A model generated the notes under the pieces. It saw only the letters and a list, made by a program, of their open reading frames with translations, did not search any database and was not told the DNA's origin. A stretch of 64,000 nt of DNA, from the NCBI RefSeq assembly GCF_020215665.1, contig NZ_CP084061.1, forward strand, positions 5,492,501 to 5,556,500, given 5' to 3'. Each line of letters begins with the position of its first letter. The stretch's first letter is position 1. Source of the DNA: Blautia parvula. GTDB lineage: Bacteria; Bacillota; Clostridia; Lachnospirales; Lachnospiraceae. Both the position numbers and the translations under genes were made by a program. This document shows positions 44,346 through 53,250 of the stretch, piece after piece.

Positions 44346-45077
44346 TTATGCTTTTACATCTCTCTTTTTCAGCAGCAGAATGCTGATGCCGGAAAAGGCC
44401 AGGAAAAAGAGAAGGACGCTCAGGAAGAAGGAGAGGGAATGACCTGCCAGTGTATCTTCATTTTTATTGGAGTTCATTCCCATGAGCATCAGGGCATACG
44501 GCCAGTACAGACCAAGCCCCTTGTTGCTGATCACAAGTCCTGCCACGCCTCCTGCCAAGGCAATCCCGATGGGGACCGAGAAGCTTCGGATACACATGGA
44601 AAGCAGCAGCTGCAGAGCGCCGATCGCCATAGCCGCCAGAGTTCCGCGCAGGATCCAGACGAGGATCTGGGAGGGAACCCACCCGGGAAGCCCGATAAGT
44701 TTTCCGCAGAGAAGAAAGAGCACAGCCAGCCATATCTGGGTGATGAGTGTCACCTTAAAGATGACTGCCAGCTTGGAAAAAAAGATATTGGGAATGGAAA
44801 CCGGCGCGGTCATCAGTACATTCCAGTTGTGATTCAGGTGTTCCAGACGCCAGAGATAGGAACAGTACAGGGCAATCAGGGGCGCATAGAAGAAACTGGC
44901 ATAAAACAGGGAAAGCTGGGACCACAGGGAATACCATTTTCCGGTGAGGATGCCCAGGTTCTGCTGATAATTGAAGGTTCCCATAATAGCCGGAATGATG
45001 GGAATCAGAATACAGGCTGCCCATATAACAGAATGGCGCAGCTTTTTATTTTCCGCTTTGACGCACAATCGTAACAT
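44346..45077 (-). CDS. Lantibiotic-immunity-like ABC permease (MutG/SpaG type)
   Basis: A 243-residue permease with six hydrophobic helices, similar in size and layout to the G subunits of lantibiotic immunity transporters. AGGAGG lies 8 nt before the ATG. It is the last of three minus-strand genes (ATPase, first permease, second permease). The unit is divergent from a two-component system, the usual arrangement for peptide-antibiotic sensing and defence. No lantibiotic precursor gene is seen nearby, so it may confer resistance to peptides of other strains. Confidence 0.8.
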   Translation of the reverse strand: MLRLCVKAENKKLRHSVIWAACILIPIIPAIMGTFNYQQNLGILTGKWYSLWSQLSLFYASFFYAPLIALYCSYLWRLEHLNHNWNVLMTAPVSIPNIFFSKLAVIFKVTLITQIWLAVLFLLCGKLIGLPGWVPSQILVWILRGTLAAMAIGALQLLLSMCIRSFSVPIGIALAGGVAGLVISNKGLGLYWPYALMLMGMNSNKNEDTLAGHSLSFFLSVLLFFLAFSGISILLLKKRDVKA

Positions 45078-45080
45078 ATC

Positions 45081-45854
45081 TTACACCTCCTTTTTTACAA
45101 AGACAGTCCGGCAGACCACAAAGAATAACAGGCCGAACAATATAAACAGCACAAAGGTTTCCGTCGGAAAGGGAATTCTGTAAAAAGACATCACACGGGT
45201 CTGGCTGTCGTAATCCATGCCGTAGGGGGAAAAGGCCGAGAAATACCCCCAGAGGATAAACCGCGCCGCTCTGGGCGGAAAAAACATGGAGAACAGCCCC
45301 AGAAACGATCCGATAAGCCCCACAAGCAGGGGTAAAATCTGGTTGGACGACATCAGGGACAGAAAATGCTGCAGCGTCAGAAGTACAAGGCTCACCAGTG
45401 TGGTGGTTCCCACATGCAGAAATACCAGGGGCAGAGGCAGTTTCTGTGTAAAATGGCAGAACATGCCTATGAGGGGAACCAGGATTCCTTCGCCTATGGT
45501 GAAGATCAGCAGATATTTCAGTTCGTGGATGAATTTCCAGTCGTAAAAGCTGCTTCGCTTCTGAAGGGTGCAGAGCAGTTTCAGTGTATTTCCCTTGATC
45601 TCCATATCACACAGCCGGCTGGCAATAACGGCTGTCATAACCGGTACCAGCACTACATTCAGCAGCGGAAACTGATACAGGGTATAGGAATACCCCCTAG
45701 CCAGGTCTTCTGCGGATAAAGAGCGTTTCCCTATAAAGGCCCATAGAAACAGAATGACAAGAAAACCCAGGGGGACAATCCAGATTCTGCGGCGGCGCTG
45801 TTTTTGCTGTTCAGCAGTAAAGGAACTGCTGATACCACTTTTTATTTTACTCAT
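45081..45854 (-). CDS. Lantibiotic-immunity-like ABC permease (MutE/SpaE type)
   Basis: A 257-residue permease with six hydrophobic helices and a basic N-terminal segment (QQKQRRRRIW) before the first. It overlaps the ATPase gene by four bases and is 3 bp before the second permease, so it belongs to one operon. The general ABC-2 class is clear; the lantibiotic assignment rests on the two-permease layout and the neighbouring two-component system. Confidence 0.8.
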   Translation of the reverse strand: MSKIKSGISSSFTAEQQKQRRRRIWIVPLGFLVILFLWAFIGKRSLSAEDLARGYSYTLYQFPLLNVVLVPVMTAVIASRLCDMEIKGNTLKLLCTLQKRSSFYDWKFIHELKYLLIFTIGEGILVPLIGMFCHFTQKLPLPLVFLHVGTTTLVSLVLLTLQHFLSLMSSNQILPLLVGLIGSFLGLFSMFFPPRAARFILWGYFSAFSPYGMDYDSQTRVMSFYRIPFPTETFVLFILFGLLFFVVCRTVFVKKEV

Positions 45855-46765
45855 AGACTGATGCTCCTTCCCGTAAGATTGAGGAAAATATCCTCCAGGC
45901 TTTTCTGCTGCTCCTCCAGACGAAGAATCCCCAGTTTGTTTTCAGACAGAATAGTTCCGGCGTGAAGAATATCCTCGTCTCTGTCAGATAAGAGATACAG
46001 ATTCTCTTTTTCAATCTCCACCGGAAGTCCGGAATGCTTCAGGGACAGGAAGGACTGCCGGTCATCTGTGGTGCGCAGCTTCATGCGGGCCTTGCTGTGT
46101 TCATGGAGGCTGGCCAGTTTATCCTGAAAGACCAGGGAGCCTTTGCTGATGATACCCACATAGGTTGCCATCTGGTCAATTTCCGAGAGGAGATGGCTGG
46201 ATACAAGGACGGTCATGCCGTAACGTGACGGGAGGGTACAGATCAGCTCACGCATCTCCTGGATGCCGGCCGGGTCAAGGCCGTTCGTGGGTTCATCCAG
46301 AAGCAGGATGCGGGGATGGCCCAGCAGGGCGGCTGCCAGTCCCAGACGCTGTTTCATGCCCAGGGAATACTGACCCACTTTTTTGTTCTGCTGTTTTTCC
46401 ATGCGCACTGTCTGCAGAACCTCGTCGATGGCACTTTCCGGGACCTGTTTCAGAGTGCAGATGACCTGCAGATTTTCCCTGCCGCTCAGATGTCCGTAAT
46501 AGGAAGGGGATTCTATGAGGGAGCCTGTATCCTTCAGGATTGAGAGGCGGTTCCTGCTGTTCACCGTTTTTCCAAGGACTGTGACCGTGCCGGATGTGGG
46601 CTTTGCCAGGCCCAGGATCATTTTCATGGTGGTGGATTTGCCGGCGCCGTTTGGGCCGAGGAATCCGTAGATACTGCCCCCGGGGACTTTTAAGTCCAGG
46701 TCTTTTACCACCTGTTTTTTACCATATTGTTTTGTAAGGGATGATGTTTCAATGACAATTCCCAT
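45851..46765 (-). CDS. Lantibiotic-immunity-like ABC ATPase
   Basis: A 304-residue ATPase of the BcrA/SpaF kind. Walker A is GPNGAGKSTT, the signature is QYSLGMKQR, Walker B is ILLLDEPTNGLDP and the switch His is in VSSHLLSE. The ~90-residue C-terminal extension ending SLEDIFLNLTGR is typical of this group. GGAGG lies before the ATG. It is the first gene of its operon, divergent from the response regulator across a 160-bp shared promoter region. Confidence 0.92.
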   Translation of the reverse strand: MGIVIETSSLTKQYGKKQVVKDLDLKVPGGSIYGFLGPNGAGKSTTMKMILGLAKPTSGTVTVLGKTVNSRNRLSILKDTGSLIESPSYYGHLSGRENLQVICTLKQVPESAIDEVLQTVRMEKQQNKKVGQYSLGMKQRLGLAAALLGHPRILLLDEPTNGLDPAGIQEMRELICTLPSRYGMTVLVSSHLLSEIDQMATYVGIISKGSLVFQDKLASLHEHSKARMKLRTTDDRQSFLSLKHSGLPVEIEKENLYLLSDRDEDILHAGTILSENKLGILRLEEQQKSLEDIFLNLTGRSISL

Positions 46766-46925
46766 ATTTCTGCCTCCTTTTTATCTTTTCTGATTTCTGC
46801 ATTCATGTTACAGCAGGGAACTTAATCAGGACTGAAGGCTGCCTTATTTTTACCTTAAATTTTCCGGTCTCTGTGGATATCAGGCGGGAAATGTTTTATC
46901 ATAAAGGCAGAAGGAGGGAAGACGG

Positions 46926-47645
46926 ATGAATTTGTATGACTGTAAAATTTTATTGATAGATGACAACGCAGAGCTGGTATCCATGATCAGCGGAATCCTG
47001 ACAAAGAGCGGGTTTGAGAGCATATATACAGCAGGAAGCTGCAGCAGCGGGCTGGAGGTTTTCTTAAAGGAGGAGCCGCAGCTTGTGATCCTGGATATCA
47101 TGCTTCCGGACGGGGACGGATTTACCCTGTTCCGCAGACTCAGGGAGCAGTCCCAGGTGCCCATTCTGTTTCTCTCCGCCAGGGATGAGGACAATGACCG
47201 CCTGTTCGGGCTGGGCCTGGGGGCGGATGATTATATCACCAAACCCTTTCTGCCCCAGGAACTGCTATTGAGGATACATGCCATCTTAAAGCGTGTCTAT
47301 TTCTCTTCGGTACAGCTTCCGAAAGAGGAAAAGGTTCTGATTATGGGAAAACGTGAAGTTTCTTTTGAAAATGCCCAGGTGACGGCAGAAGGAATAAGCG
47401 TCTCCCTCACGGCAAAGGAACTGCTTCTGCTGAAAAAGCTGAATCAGAATCGGGGGAAGATTGTAACATTTGACGCGATCTGCCAGGCTGTATGGGAGGA
47501 TTCCTATTACGGATATGAAAATACGCTGATGGTGCATATCCGCCATCTGCGGGAGAAGATAGAGGAAGACCCGTCCCATCCTGTCTGGATCCAGACAGCC
47601 AGGGGCCTTGGTTACAGGCTGAAAAAGGAGGAGGGGCAGAGATGA
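46926..47645 (+). CDS. OmpR/PhoB-family response regulator
   Basis: A 239-residue regulator. The receiver domain has acidic residues DDN, the phospho-acceptor Asp in LVILDIMLPDGDG (~residue 58) and the Lys of ITKPFLPQELL. The C-terminal winged helix begins with SLTAKELLLLKKLNQN and ends with the wing SHPVWIQTARGLGYRL. GGAGGGAA lies 6 nt before the ATG. It overlaps the kinase gene by four bases and probably controls the divergent ABC exporter. Confidence 0.95.
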   Translation: MNLYDCKILLIDDNAELVSMISGILTKSGFESIYTAGSCSSGLEVFLKEEPQLVILDIMLPDGDGFTLFRRLREQSQVPILFLSARDEDNDRLFGLGLGADDYITKPFLPQELLLRIHAILKRVYFSSVQLPKEEKVLIMGKREVSFENAQVTAEGISVSLTAKELLLLKKLNQNRGKIVTFDAICQAVWEDSYYGYENTLMVHIRHLREKIEEDPSHPVWIQTARGLGYRLKKEEGQR

Positions 47646-49024
47646 AAAGTCTATGGAAAATCAGCCGCAGGTATATCCTGACGGCTGTATTTATTACCGT
47701 GTTTGTCGTTTTTGTCAATCTGGCAGTGTTTATATATATGGCATATACCAGTATAACAGAGGGGGAGAACCAAAACAGCGGAATGACCGTACGGCAGAAT
47801 ATGGAGAAGATAAGCAGCCGGATCCACAGGCAGGGGGAGGGTTACGGGCTGTCACAGGAGGGGTATGACATATTAAAAGAGACATCGTTTCAGTGGGCAA
47901 TGCTTCTTGACCGGGACGGGAAAGCCGTGTGGGAGTATGCACTTCCGAAAGAAATACCAAGGCAGTTCGGCATACCGGATGTGGCCTCATTCAGCCGCTG
48001 GTATCTGGAAGATTATCCGGTCTATGTCTGGCGGCATGGGGACGGACTTCTGGTATTTGGCTGCAGCAAGGGCAGCATTGTGAGGCTGAGCACAATCTGG
48101 GACGGCACGCTGATGAGAAATGCAAAATGGAATGCAGGGATATTCTGTATTTTGAATCTGCTGCTGCTTCTTTGCCTGGCACTGGCATTCGGGTACCGTT
48201 TTTACAAAGCCTTAAAACCTGTTGCGGGAGGGATTGAGGCGCTTTCCAAGAAAGAGAAGGTGGAGATTCCGGAAAAAGGGATGATTGATGAGCTGGCGGC
48301 GAAACTGAATCAGGCGTCAGAGATACTCTGTCTGCAGAACAGCAAGCTGGAGCAGAGGGACAATGCCAGAACGGATTGGATCGCAGGGGTTTCCCATGAT
48401 ATCAGGACACCGCTTGCACTGATCGTGGGTTATGCGGATGAACTGGAGAAGGAAGAAGGGCTGTCGGATGCGCAGCGGGAGAAAGCGGCCGTGATACAGC
48501 AGCAGAGCCTTGTGATACGGCAGCTCATATCAGACCTGAACCTGACCTCCAAGCTGGAATACCATGCCCAGCCGCTGTCTGTCACAGAATATGCACCGGC
48601 AGAGCTATTGCGGGAATGTGCGGCGGATTATTATAATCAGGGACTGGATGATATATACGAGATAGAACTGCAGATCGGGCCAAAGGAGGAGCGCCTGCGG
48701 CTGACCGGAGACAGGGGGCTTCTCATGCGCGCCTTTCGGAATCTGGTGGGAAACAGCATCCGGCATAACCCGGGGGGATGTACCGTCTATGTGAAAATGA
48801 AAATTGCGGGGGACAGGGCCGGTATTTTATTTTCAGACAGCGGCCCCGGGATTCCGGAATCCATCCTCCGGGCGCTGAAACATCCGGATTCACCGGAAAG
48901 TTCCCGTGTGCATATTATGGGACTGCGCATTGTGAGACAGATCGTGGAGGCCCATAACGGCAGGGTGGAATTTGTGAAAAAGGAATGGGAAGAGGGGTAT
49001 GCCGTGCGGATTTATCTCGGGTAA
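47642..49024 (+). CDS. Sensor histidine kinase
   Basis: A 460-residue membrane kinase. A TM helix (~13-36), an extracellular domain of ~125 residues and a second TM (~163-183) precede the kinase core. The acceptor His lies in DWIAGVSHDIRTPLALIVGY. The ATPase domain has RNLVGNSIRHNPGG and FSDSGPGIP, and ends in a glycine-poor G2 region (HIMGLRIVRQIVEAH). It is the partner of the overlapping response regulator. Its 3' end overlaps by 13 bp a small gene on the other strand. Confidence 0.94.
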   Translation: MKSLWKISRRYILTAVFITVFVVFVNLAVFIYMAYTSITEGENQNSGMTVRQNMEKISSRIHRQGEGYGLSQEGYDILKETSFQWAMLLDRDGKAVWEYALPKEIPRQFGIPDVASFSRWYLEDYPVYVWRHGDGLLVFGCSKGSIVRLSTIWDGTLMRNAKWNAGIFCILNLLLLLCLALAFGYRFYKALKPVAGGIEALSKKEKVEIPEKGMIDELAAKLNQASEILCLQNSKLEQRDNARTDWIAGVSHDIRTPLALIVGYADELEKEEGLSDAQREKAAVIQQQSLVIRQLISDLNLTSKLEYHAQPLSVTEYAPAELLRECAADYYNQGLDDIYEIELQIGPKEERLRLTGDRGLLMRAFRNLVGNSIRHNPGGCTVYVKMKIAGDRAGILFSDSGPGIPESILRALKHPDSPESSRVHIMGLRIVRQIVEAHNGRVEFVKKEWEEGYAVRIYLG

Positions 49025-49179
49025 TTGTTCCCGTTGTTGTTGCCGCAGCTGACACCCTTTTTTATGGGAGCTAACAGGAATCCTTTGATAATGCCCAGAT
49101 AAAAGAAACAGAGAAGGATGAGGAGCTTCTCCGCAAGTGACCAGTCCCTTTTGAAAAATTCTTTGATTTTTTCTAACAT
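49012..49179 (-). CDS. Small membrane protein, 55 residues
   Basis: A short gene on the minus strand. It starts at the ATG at 49179 with AAAGGAG about 7 nt upstream and ends with TAA at 49014-49012. It begins MLEKIKEFFKRDW, continues with a hydrophobic helix (LLILLCFFYLGIIKGFL) and ends in a positively charged, Asn/Gly-rich tail with GVSCGNNNGNN. I do not know its function. The good binding site and the positively charged helix ends argue for a real gene. It overlaps the 3' end of the kinase gene. Confidence 0.72.
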   Translation of the reverse strand: MLEKIKEFFKRDWSLAEKLLILLCFFYLGIIKGFLLAPIKKGVSCGNNNGNNYPR

Positions 49180-49280
49180 GGCATCTCCTTTGCTGAGTTT
49201 TTTGTTGTGACAGGGTTTTTCTATTCATTAATATAGCTTTGGGGACTGGAAGTACAGGACCTTGGACTTGAATTTTCCAT

Positions 49281-49779
49281 GCTTTACAGATAAATTGAAA
49301 GAACAAGTTGGGATTCCCAGGTAAAATTAAGGGGTTGGGGTATGGTCTTTACTTGCATTACAGATAAATTGAAAGAACATGCTGGGTTTCGTATGTAAAA
49401 TTAAGGGGTTGGAGTGTGGTATTTACTTGCATTACAGATAAATTAAAAGAACATGTTGGGTTTCGTATGTAAAATTAAGGGGTTGGAGTGTGGTATTTAC
49501 TTGCATTACAGGTAAATTAAAAGAACATGTTGGGTTTCGTATGTAAATTTAAGGAGTTGGAGTGTGGTATTTACTTGCATTACAGATAAATTAAAAGAAC
49601 ATGTTGGGTTTCGTATGTAAAATCAAGGAGTTAGAGTGTGGTATTTACTTGCATTACAGATAAAATGAAAGAACATGCTGGGTTTGGTATGTAAAATTAA
49701 GGGGTTGGAGTGTGGTATTTACTTGCATTACAGATAAAATTAAAAAAACGCTGGATTTTATATGTAATCTTATGGATTT
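49281..49779. repeat. Seven-copy 74-bp tandem repeat
   Basis: Units start at 49281, 49355, 49429, 49503, 49577, 49651 and 49725, exactly 74 bp apart. Each begins GC(A/T)TTACAG(A/G)TAAA and contains GTATGTAAA-TTAAGG and GTGGTATTTACTT. The first copy is the most diverged and the last is truncated. The period is not a multiple of three and stops occur in all frames, so it is non-coding. From 49780 to 49960 I see nothing else. Confidence 0.93.
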
Positions 49780-49963
49780 TACCGATTGCTGCTTCTGTTT
49801 TTACAGATAAATAATGGAAAAAAATTTAAATTTATACGTACATCCCAAAATATAACGGGCAGGCATCCTTGCTTTGCAGCTCATCTGAAACGCTGGTGCA
49901 TTCCGGATGATGTGTGAACACTAACTCCAAATGGTCTTCAAAATACTAAACGGTCATCAAAAC

Positions 49964-49992
49964 TTGATTTATAAATTTCGGCAGGTTATAAT
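49964..49992 (+). promoter_or_regulatory. Promoter of the LacI-type regulator gene
   Basis: TTGATT (49964-49969), a 17-bp spacer and a perfect TATAAT (49987-49992), 33 bp before the TTG start codon. Confidence 0.65.
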
Positions 49993-50025
49993 CATGATAA
50001 AATAAGCCTTTCAGGAGGATGAGCG

Positions 50026-51006
50026 TTGAATATCAATGAGATTGCAAAGTTGTCGGGGGTTTCCAGGGCCACGGTTTCCCGTTATCTCAATGACGGCTAT
50101 GTAAGTGAAGAGAAAAAAGAAAAGATCAGGAAGGTGATTGAGGAGACAGGATATCAGCCCTCCAGCCAGGCACAGATGCTCCGCACGAAGAAGACCAGGC
50201 TTGTGGGCGTCATCCTTCCGAAAATCAATTCCGACACGGTGAGCCGCATGGTGGCAGGTATCAGTGACGTGCTGGCGAAGAACGGATATCAGCTTCTTCT
50301 GGCAAATACCAACAACAGTGTGGAGGAGGAACTGAAATACCTGAACCTGTTTAAAGATAACCAGGTGGACGGCATTGTGTTTATTGCCACTATATTTACC
50401 GCCAGGCATAAGAAGCTTCTGAAGGAGTGCAGGGTTCCGGTTGTGATCCTGGGACAGCATCTGGATGGCTATTCCTGTGTCTATCATGATGATTTCCATG
50501 CATCCAGGGAAGTGACACAGTTACTGCTGGAAAAGGGCAGGACCGTGGGCTTTATCGGCGTGACCACAAAGGATGAGGCTGCGGGACTCGGCAGGAAGAA
50601 GGGCTTTGAGGCAGCTATGAAAAAAGCGGGGAATGTCTGCAGGCCGGAGCAGATGGCTGAGGCAAAGTTCAGTATTGAATCCGGGTATGAGAAGATGAAA
50701 GAACTTCTGGAAGCTGTGCCTCAGGTAGATTCCGTCTTCTGTGCCACAGATAATATTGCCATCGGAGCTATGTCCTATTTAAAAGAAATTGGGAAATCGA
50801 TTCCACAGGATATCCAGCTTGTCGGAATAGGTGACACACCGCTTGGCAAGCTTGTGACGCCCAGCCTGACAACCGTGCATTTTTATTATAAGACAAGCGG
50901 GATGGAGGCTGCGTCCATGCTGGTGGACATACTTGAGACAGACAGAACGGTGAACAAAGAGCTGAAGATGGGCTTTGAGGTGATCAGGAAGAACTCCACT
51001 CGTTAA
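50026..51006 (+). CDS. scrR: LacI-family regulator of the sucrose genes
   Basis: A 326-residue repressor. The N-terminal helix-turn-helix (IAKLSGVSRATVSRYLNDGY) and hinge are followed by a periplasmic-binding-protein-like effector domain, which should bind a sugar or sugar phosphate. The start is TTG at 50026, with AGGAGG 7 nt upstream; no ATG in this frame is better placed. It precedes the sucrose PTS gene, whose promoter carries two CG-centred palindromes it could bind. The gene name rests on this neighbourhood. Confidence 0.87.
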   Translation: MNINEIAKLSGVSRATVSRYLNDGYVSEEKKEKIRKVIEETGYQPSSQAQMLRTKKTRLVGVILPKINSDTVSRMVAGISDVLAKNGYQLLLANTNNSVEEELKYLNLFKDNQVDGIVFIATIFTARHKKLLKECRVPVVILGQHLDGYSCVYHDDFHASREVTQLLLEKGRTVGFIGVTTKDEAAGLGRKKGFEAAMKKAGNVCRPEQMAEAKFSIESGYEKMKELLEAVPQVDSVFCATDNIAIGAMSYLKEIGKSIPQDIQLVGIGDTPLGKLVTPSLTTVHFYYKTSGMEAASMLVDILETDRTVNKELKMGFEVIRKNSTR

Positions 51007-51054
51007 TGGGAGAAGCAGAAAAAGACAGCGAAAAACAGTAAATGGAACAAAGTG

Positions 51055-51092
51055 ACCGGGATATCCCATATATGGGGTATTCCGGTTTTTTT
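51055..51092 (+). terminator. Intrinsic terminator after the LacI-type gene
   Basis: ACCGGGATATCCC (51055-51067) pairs with GGGGTATTCCGGT (51074-51086) with G-U pairs, followed by a run of T. The 324-bp interval to 51330 also holds a smaller hairpin at 51142-51164, the sucrose promoter and two operators. Confidence 0.82.
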
Positions 51093-51188
51093 CAATTTAT
51101 TGGACGGGGAAAGCAGTCCTACAGGCGGGAGGAGGTTCTTTGGTAAAAATGCATGATTTTTGCCTTTCAGTTTTGTGAGGATTATCAA

Positions 51189-51217
51189 TTTACAAAGACG
51201 GATATCTCGGATATAAT
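51189..51217 (+). promoter_or_regulatory. Promoter of the sucrose PTS operon
   Basis: TTTACA (51189-51194), a 17-bp spacer and a perfect TATAAT (51212-51217). The first operator-like palindrome begins 12 bp after the -10. Confidence 0.75.
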
Positions 51218-51229
51218 GAAAACAATATA

Positions 51230-51243
51230 TGAGAACGATTCCA
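51230..51243. promoter_or_regulatory. Operator 1, LacI/CcpA-like
   Basis: TGAGAACGATTCCA matches the Gram-positive cre pattern TGWAANCGNTNWCA at all but two fixed positions. It overlaps the expected transcript start of the sucrose operon, so binding would block initiation. Confidence 0.6.
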
Positions 51244-51297
51244 TATAATAAAAGCGTGAATACAAAAGGATAAATAAAAGAATACTAGATATGTATA

Positions 51298-51311
51298 TGG
51301 GAACGATAACA
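51298..51311. promoter_or_regulatory. Operator 2, LacI/CcpA-like
   Basis: TGGGAACGATAACA shares GGAACGAT-type symmetry with operator 1, 68 bp away, and lies just before the ribosome binding site of the PTS gene. Two sites at this spacing could support looping by a tetramer. Confidence 0.55.
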
Positions 51312-51330
51312 TGAAAAGGAGAGAAAAGGC

Positions 51331-53238
51331 ATGGATTACAGAAGCATTGCACAGCAGATCTATGACAACATCGGCGGCAGGCAGAATATTGTATCCGCTG
51401 CACACTGCGCCACCAGGCTTCGTCTGGTTATCGGCGACAATGAAAAATGCAGCAAAGAGGCTCTGGAGAATGTGGAGGGAGTAAAGGGGGTTTTTGAGGC
51501 CTCCGGGCAGCTCCAGATCATTCTGGGAACGGGAACAGTGAACAAGGTCTATGATGAGTTCATTGCCATTGCCGGGATTTCCGCTGCCAGTAAAGAGGAA
51601 GTGAAGCAGGCGGCGGCTTCTAAACAGAATGTTTTCCAGCGGCTGATCAAAACCCTGGGGGATGTCTTTGTTCCCATTATTCCGGCCATTGTGGCCAGCG
51701 GTCTTTTGATGGGGCTTCTGGAAGGGCTTGGCAAAGTATTCCCGGCTATGACACAGTCGGGGACTTACACGATCATTCATCTGTTCAGCAATGCGGCCTT
51801 TGTATTTCTTCCAATCCTGATAGCGATCAGTGCGGCGAAGGTCTTCGGAGGCAACATTTTCCTTGGAGCTGTCATCGGTATGATCATGATCCATACCGAT
51901 TTGATGAATGCCTGGTCTGTGGCCTCCGCGGAGACAATTCCGACAGCAGATGCCTGGTTTGGCCTGTATCAGATCAACCTGGTAGGATATCAGGGGCATG
52001 TGATTCCTGTGGTGATCGCCGTATGGTTTATGTCCATGCTGGAGAAGAAGCTGCATAAGATTGTCCCTGAGATCATTGACCTTTTCGTGACGCCCCTGGT
52101 GACTGTTCTGGCCACAGGATATCTGACGCTTACCGTGTTTGGTCCTGTCTTTTCCTGGATTGAGAACGGAGTTCTGGACGGTGTGCAGTTCCTGATCACG
52201 CTGCCTCTGGGCATTGGTTCCGCTCTGGCCGGCGCTGTATACGCGCCCACAGTGGTTGCAGGTGTGCACCACATGTATAACGCTCTGGAGGCCGGACTTT
52301 TAAGTTCAAAAGGGCTGAATATCTGGATGCCTATTGCCACAGCGGCCAATGTGGCACAGGGGGCCGCGGCTCTTGCCATGGCTCTCAAGACAAAGAACCA
52401 GAAGCTGAAAGCACTGGCACTTCCCTCCTCCCTCTCCGCTTTTTTGGGAATTACGGAGCCGGTCATCTTTGGTGTCAATCTGCGTTATATGAAGTGTTTT
52501 ATCGCCGGATGCGTGGGCGGAGCTGTGGGCGGCCTGATGGCCGGACTTACCGGCGTGGGCGCCTCCGCATACGGAATCACAGGGCTGTTCGGCTATCTGA
52601 TTACCACGGATTATACAGTACAGTATACTATGGTGGTTGCGGCTTCGGTGATAACAGCATTTGTGATTTCCTGGGTTTTATACAGAGAAGAACAGATACC
52701 CGCGGCAGAGAGTATAGAGCAGAAATCTGAGACAGAAAACAGCAGTGAGACGGAAAACAGCAGCGCACAGGCAGAATTTAGATGCGAAAAAAATACGGTT
52801 TACAGCCCGCTCAAAGGAAATGCAATTCCTCTGACAGAGGTAAAAGACTCCACATTTGCCGGTGAGATTCTGGGAAAAGGAATGGCTGTGATCCCGTCTG
52901 AGGGAACGGTATACGCACCTTTTGACGGTACTGTGGAGACTGTCTTTGATACAAAACACGCCGTGGGACTTACCAGCACAGATGGGGTAGAAATCCTGAT
53001 TCATGTAGGAATCAACACTGTGGAGCTGGGCGGAAAATATTACGAAACTCATGTCAGTGAGGGCGATAGTGTACATGCCGGTCAGCCCCTTGTTACTTTC
53101 TCCATAGAGGATATTAAGAAGGCTGGATATGATATCACCACACCGGTTATTGTCACCAACACAGATGATTACCAGGAGGTTGTCATGGAGGCAGCCGGAG
53201 AGATTCAGGTACTTGACAGGGCAATCACAGTAAAGTAG
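51331..53238 (+). CDS. scrA: Sucrose/beta-glucoside PTS transporter, EIIBCA
   Basis: A 635-residue permease of the glucose superfamily that imports and phosphorylates a sugar. The EIIB domain is N-terminal, with the phospho-Cys 26 in SAAHCATRLRL. EIIC (~100-450) has about ten helices and the GITEPVIFGVNLRY motif. EIIA is C-terminal (~480-630), with its phospho-His in ILIHVGINTVELGG. Sucrose is the likely substrate because a GH32 sucrose-6-phosphate hydrolase follows 12 bp later. AAAGGAG precedes the ATG. Confidence 0.92.
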   Translation: MDYRSIAQQIYDNIGGRQNIVSAAHCATRLRLVIGDNEKCSKEALENVEGVKGVFEASGQLQIILGTGTVNKVYDEFIAIAGISAASKEEVKQAAASKQNVFQRLIKTLGDVFVPIIPAIVASGLLMGLLEGLGKVFPAMTQSGTYTIIHLFSNAAFVFLPILIAISAAKVFGGNIFLGAVIGMIMIHTDLMNAWSVASAETIPTADAWFGLYQINLVGYQGHVIPVVIAVWFMSMLEKKLHKIVPEIIDLFVTPLVTVLATGYLTLTVFGPVFSWIENGVLDGVQFLITLPLGIGSALAGAVYAPTVVAGVHHMYNALEAGLLSSKGLNIWMPIATAANVAQGAAALAMALKTKNQKLKALALPSSLSAFLGITEPVIFGVNLRYMKCFIAGCVGGAVGGLMAGLTGVGASAYGITGLFGYLITTDYTVQYTMVVAASVITAFVISWVLYREEQIPAAESIEQKSETENSSETENSSAQAEFRCEKNTVYSPLKGNAIPLTEVKDSTFAGEILGKGMAVIPSEGTVYAPFDGTVETVFDTKHAVGLTSTDGVEILIHVGINTVELGGKYYETHVSEGDSVHAGQPLVTFSIEDIKKAGYDITTPVIVTNTDDYQEVVMEAAGEIQVLDRAITVK

Positions 53239-53250
53239 AGGCGGTAAGAT

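Noticed and set aside
44439-45074. A 211-residue plus-strand frame opposite the lantibiotic-type permease.
   Set aside because: It is polar and Gly/Gln-rich, without a start site. The minus-strand frame has six membrane helices and overlaps properly in its operon.
44346-49024. A lantibiotic biosynthesis cluster.
   Set aside because: Only immunity-type transport and two-component genes are present; there is no LanB/C/M-like enzyme or precursor peptide gene.
49281-49779. CRISPR array.
   Set aside because: The whole 74-bp unit repeats without unique spacers, and no cas gene is present.
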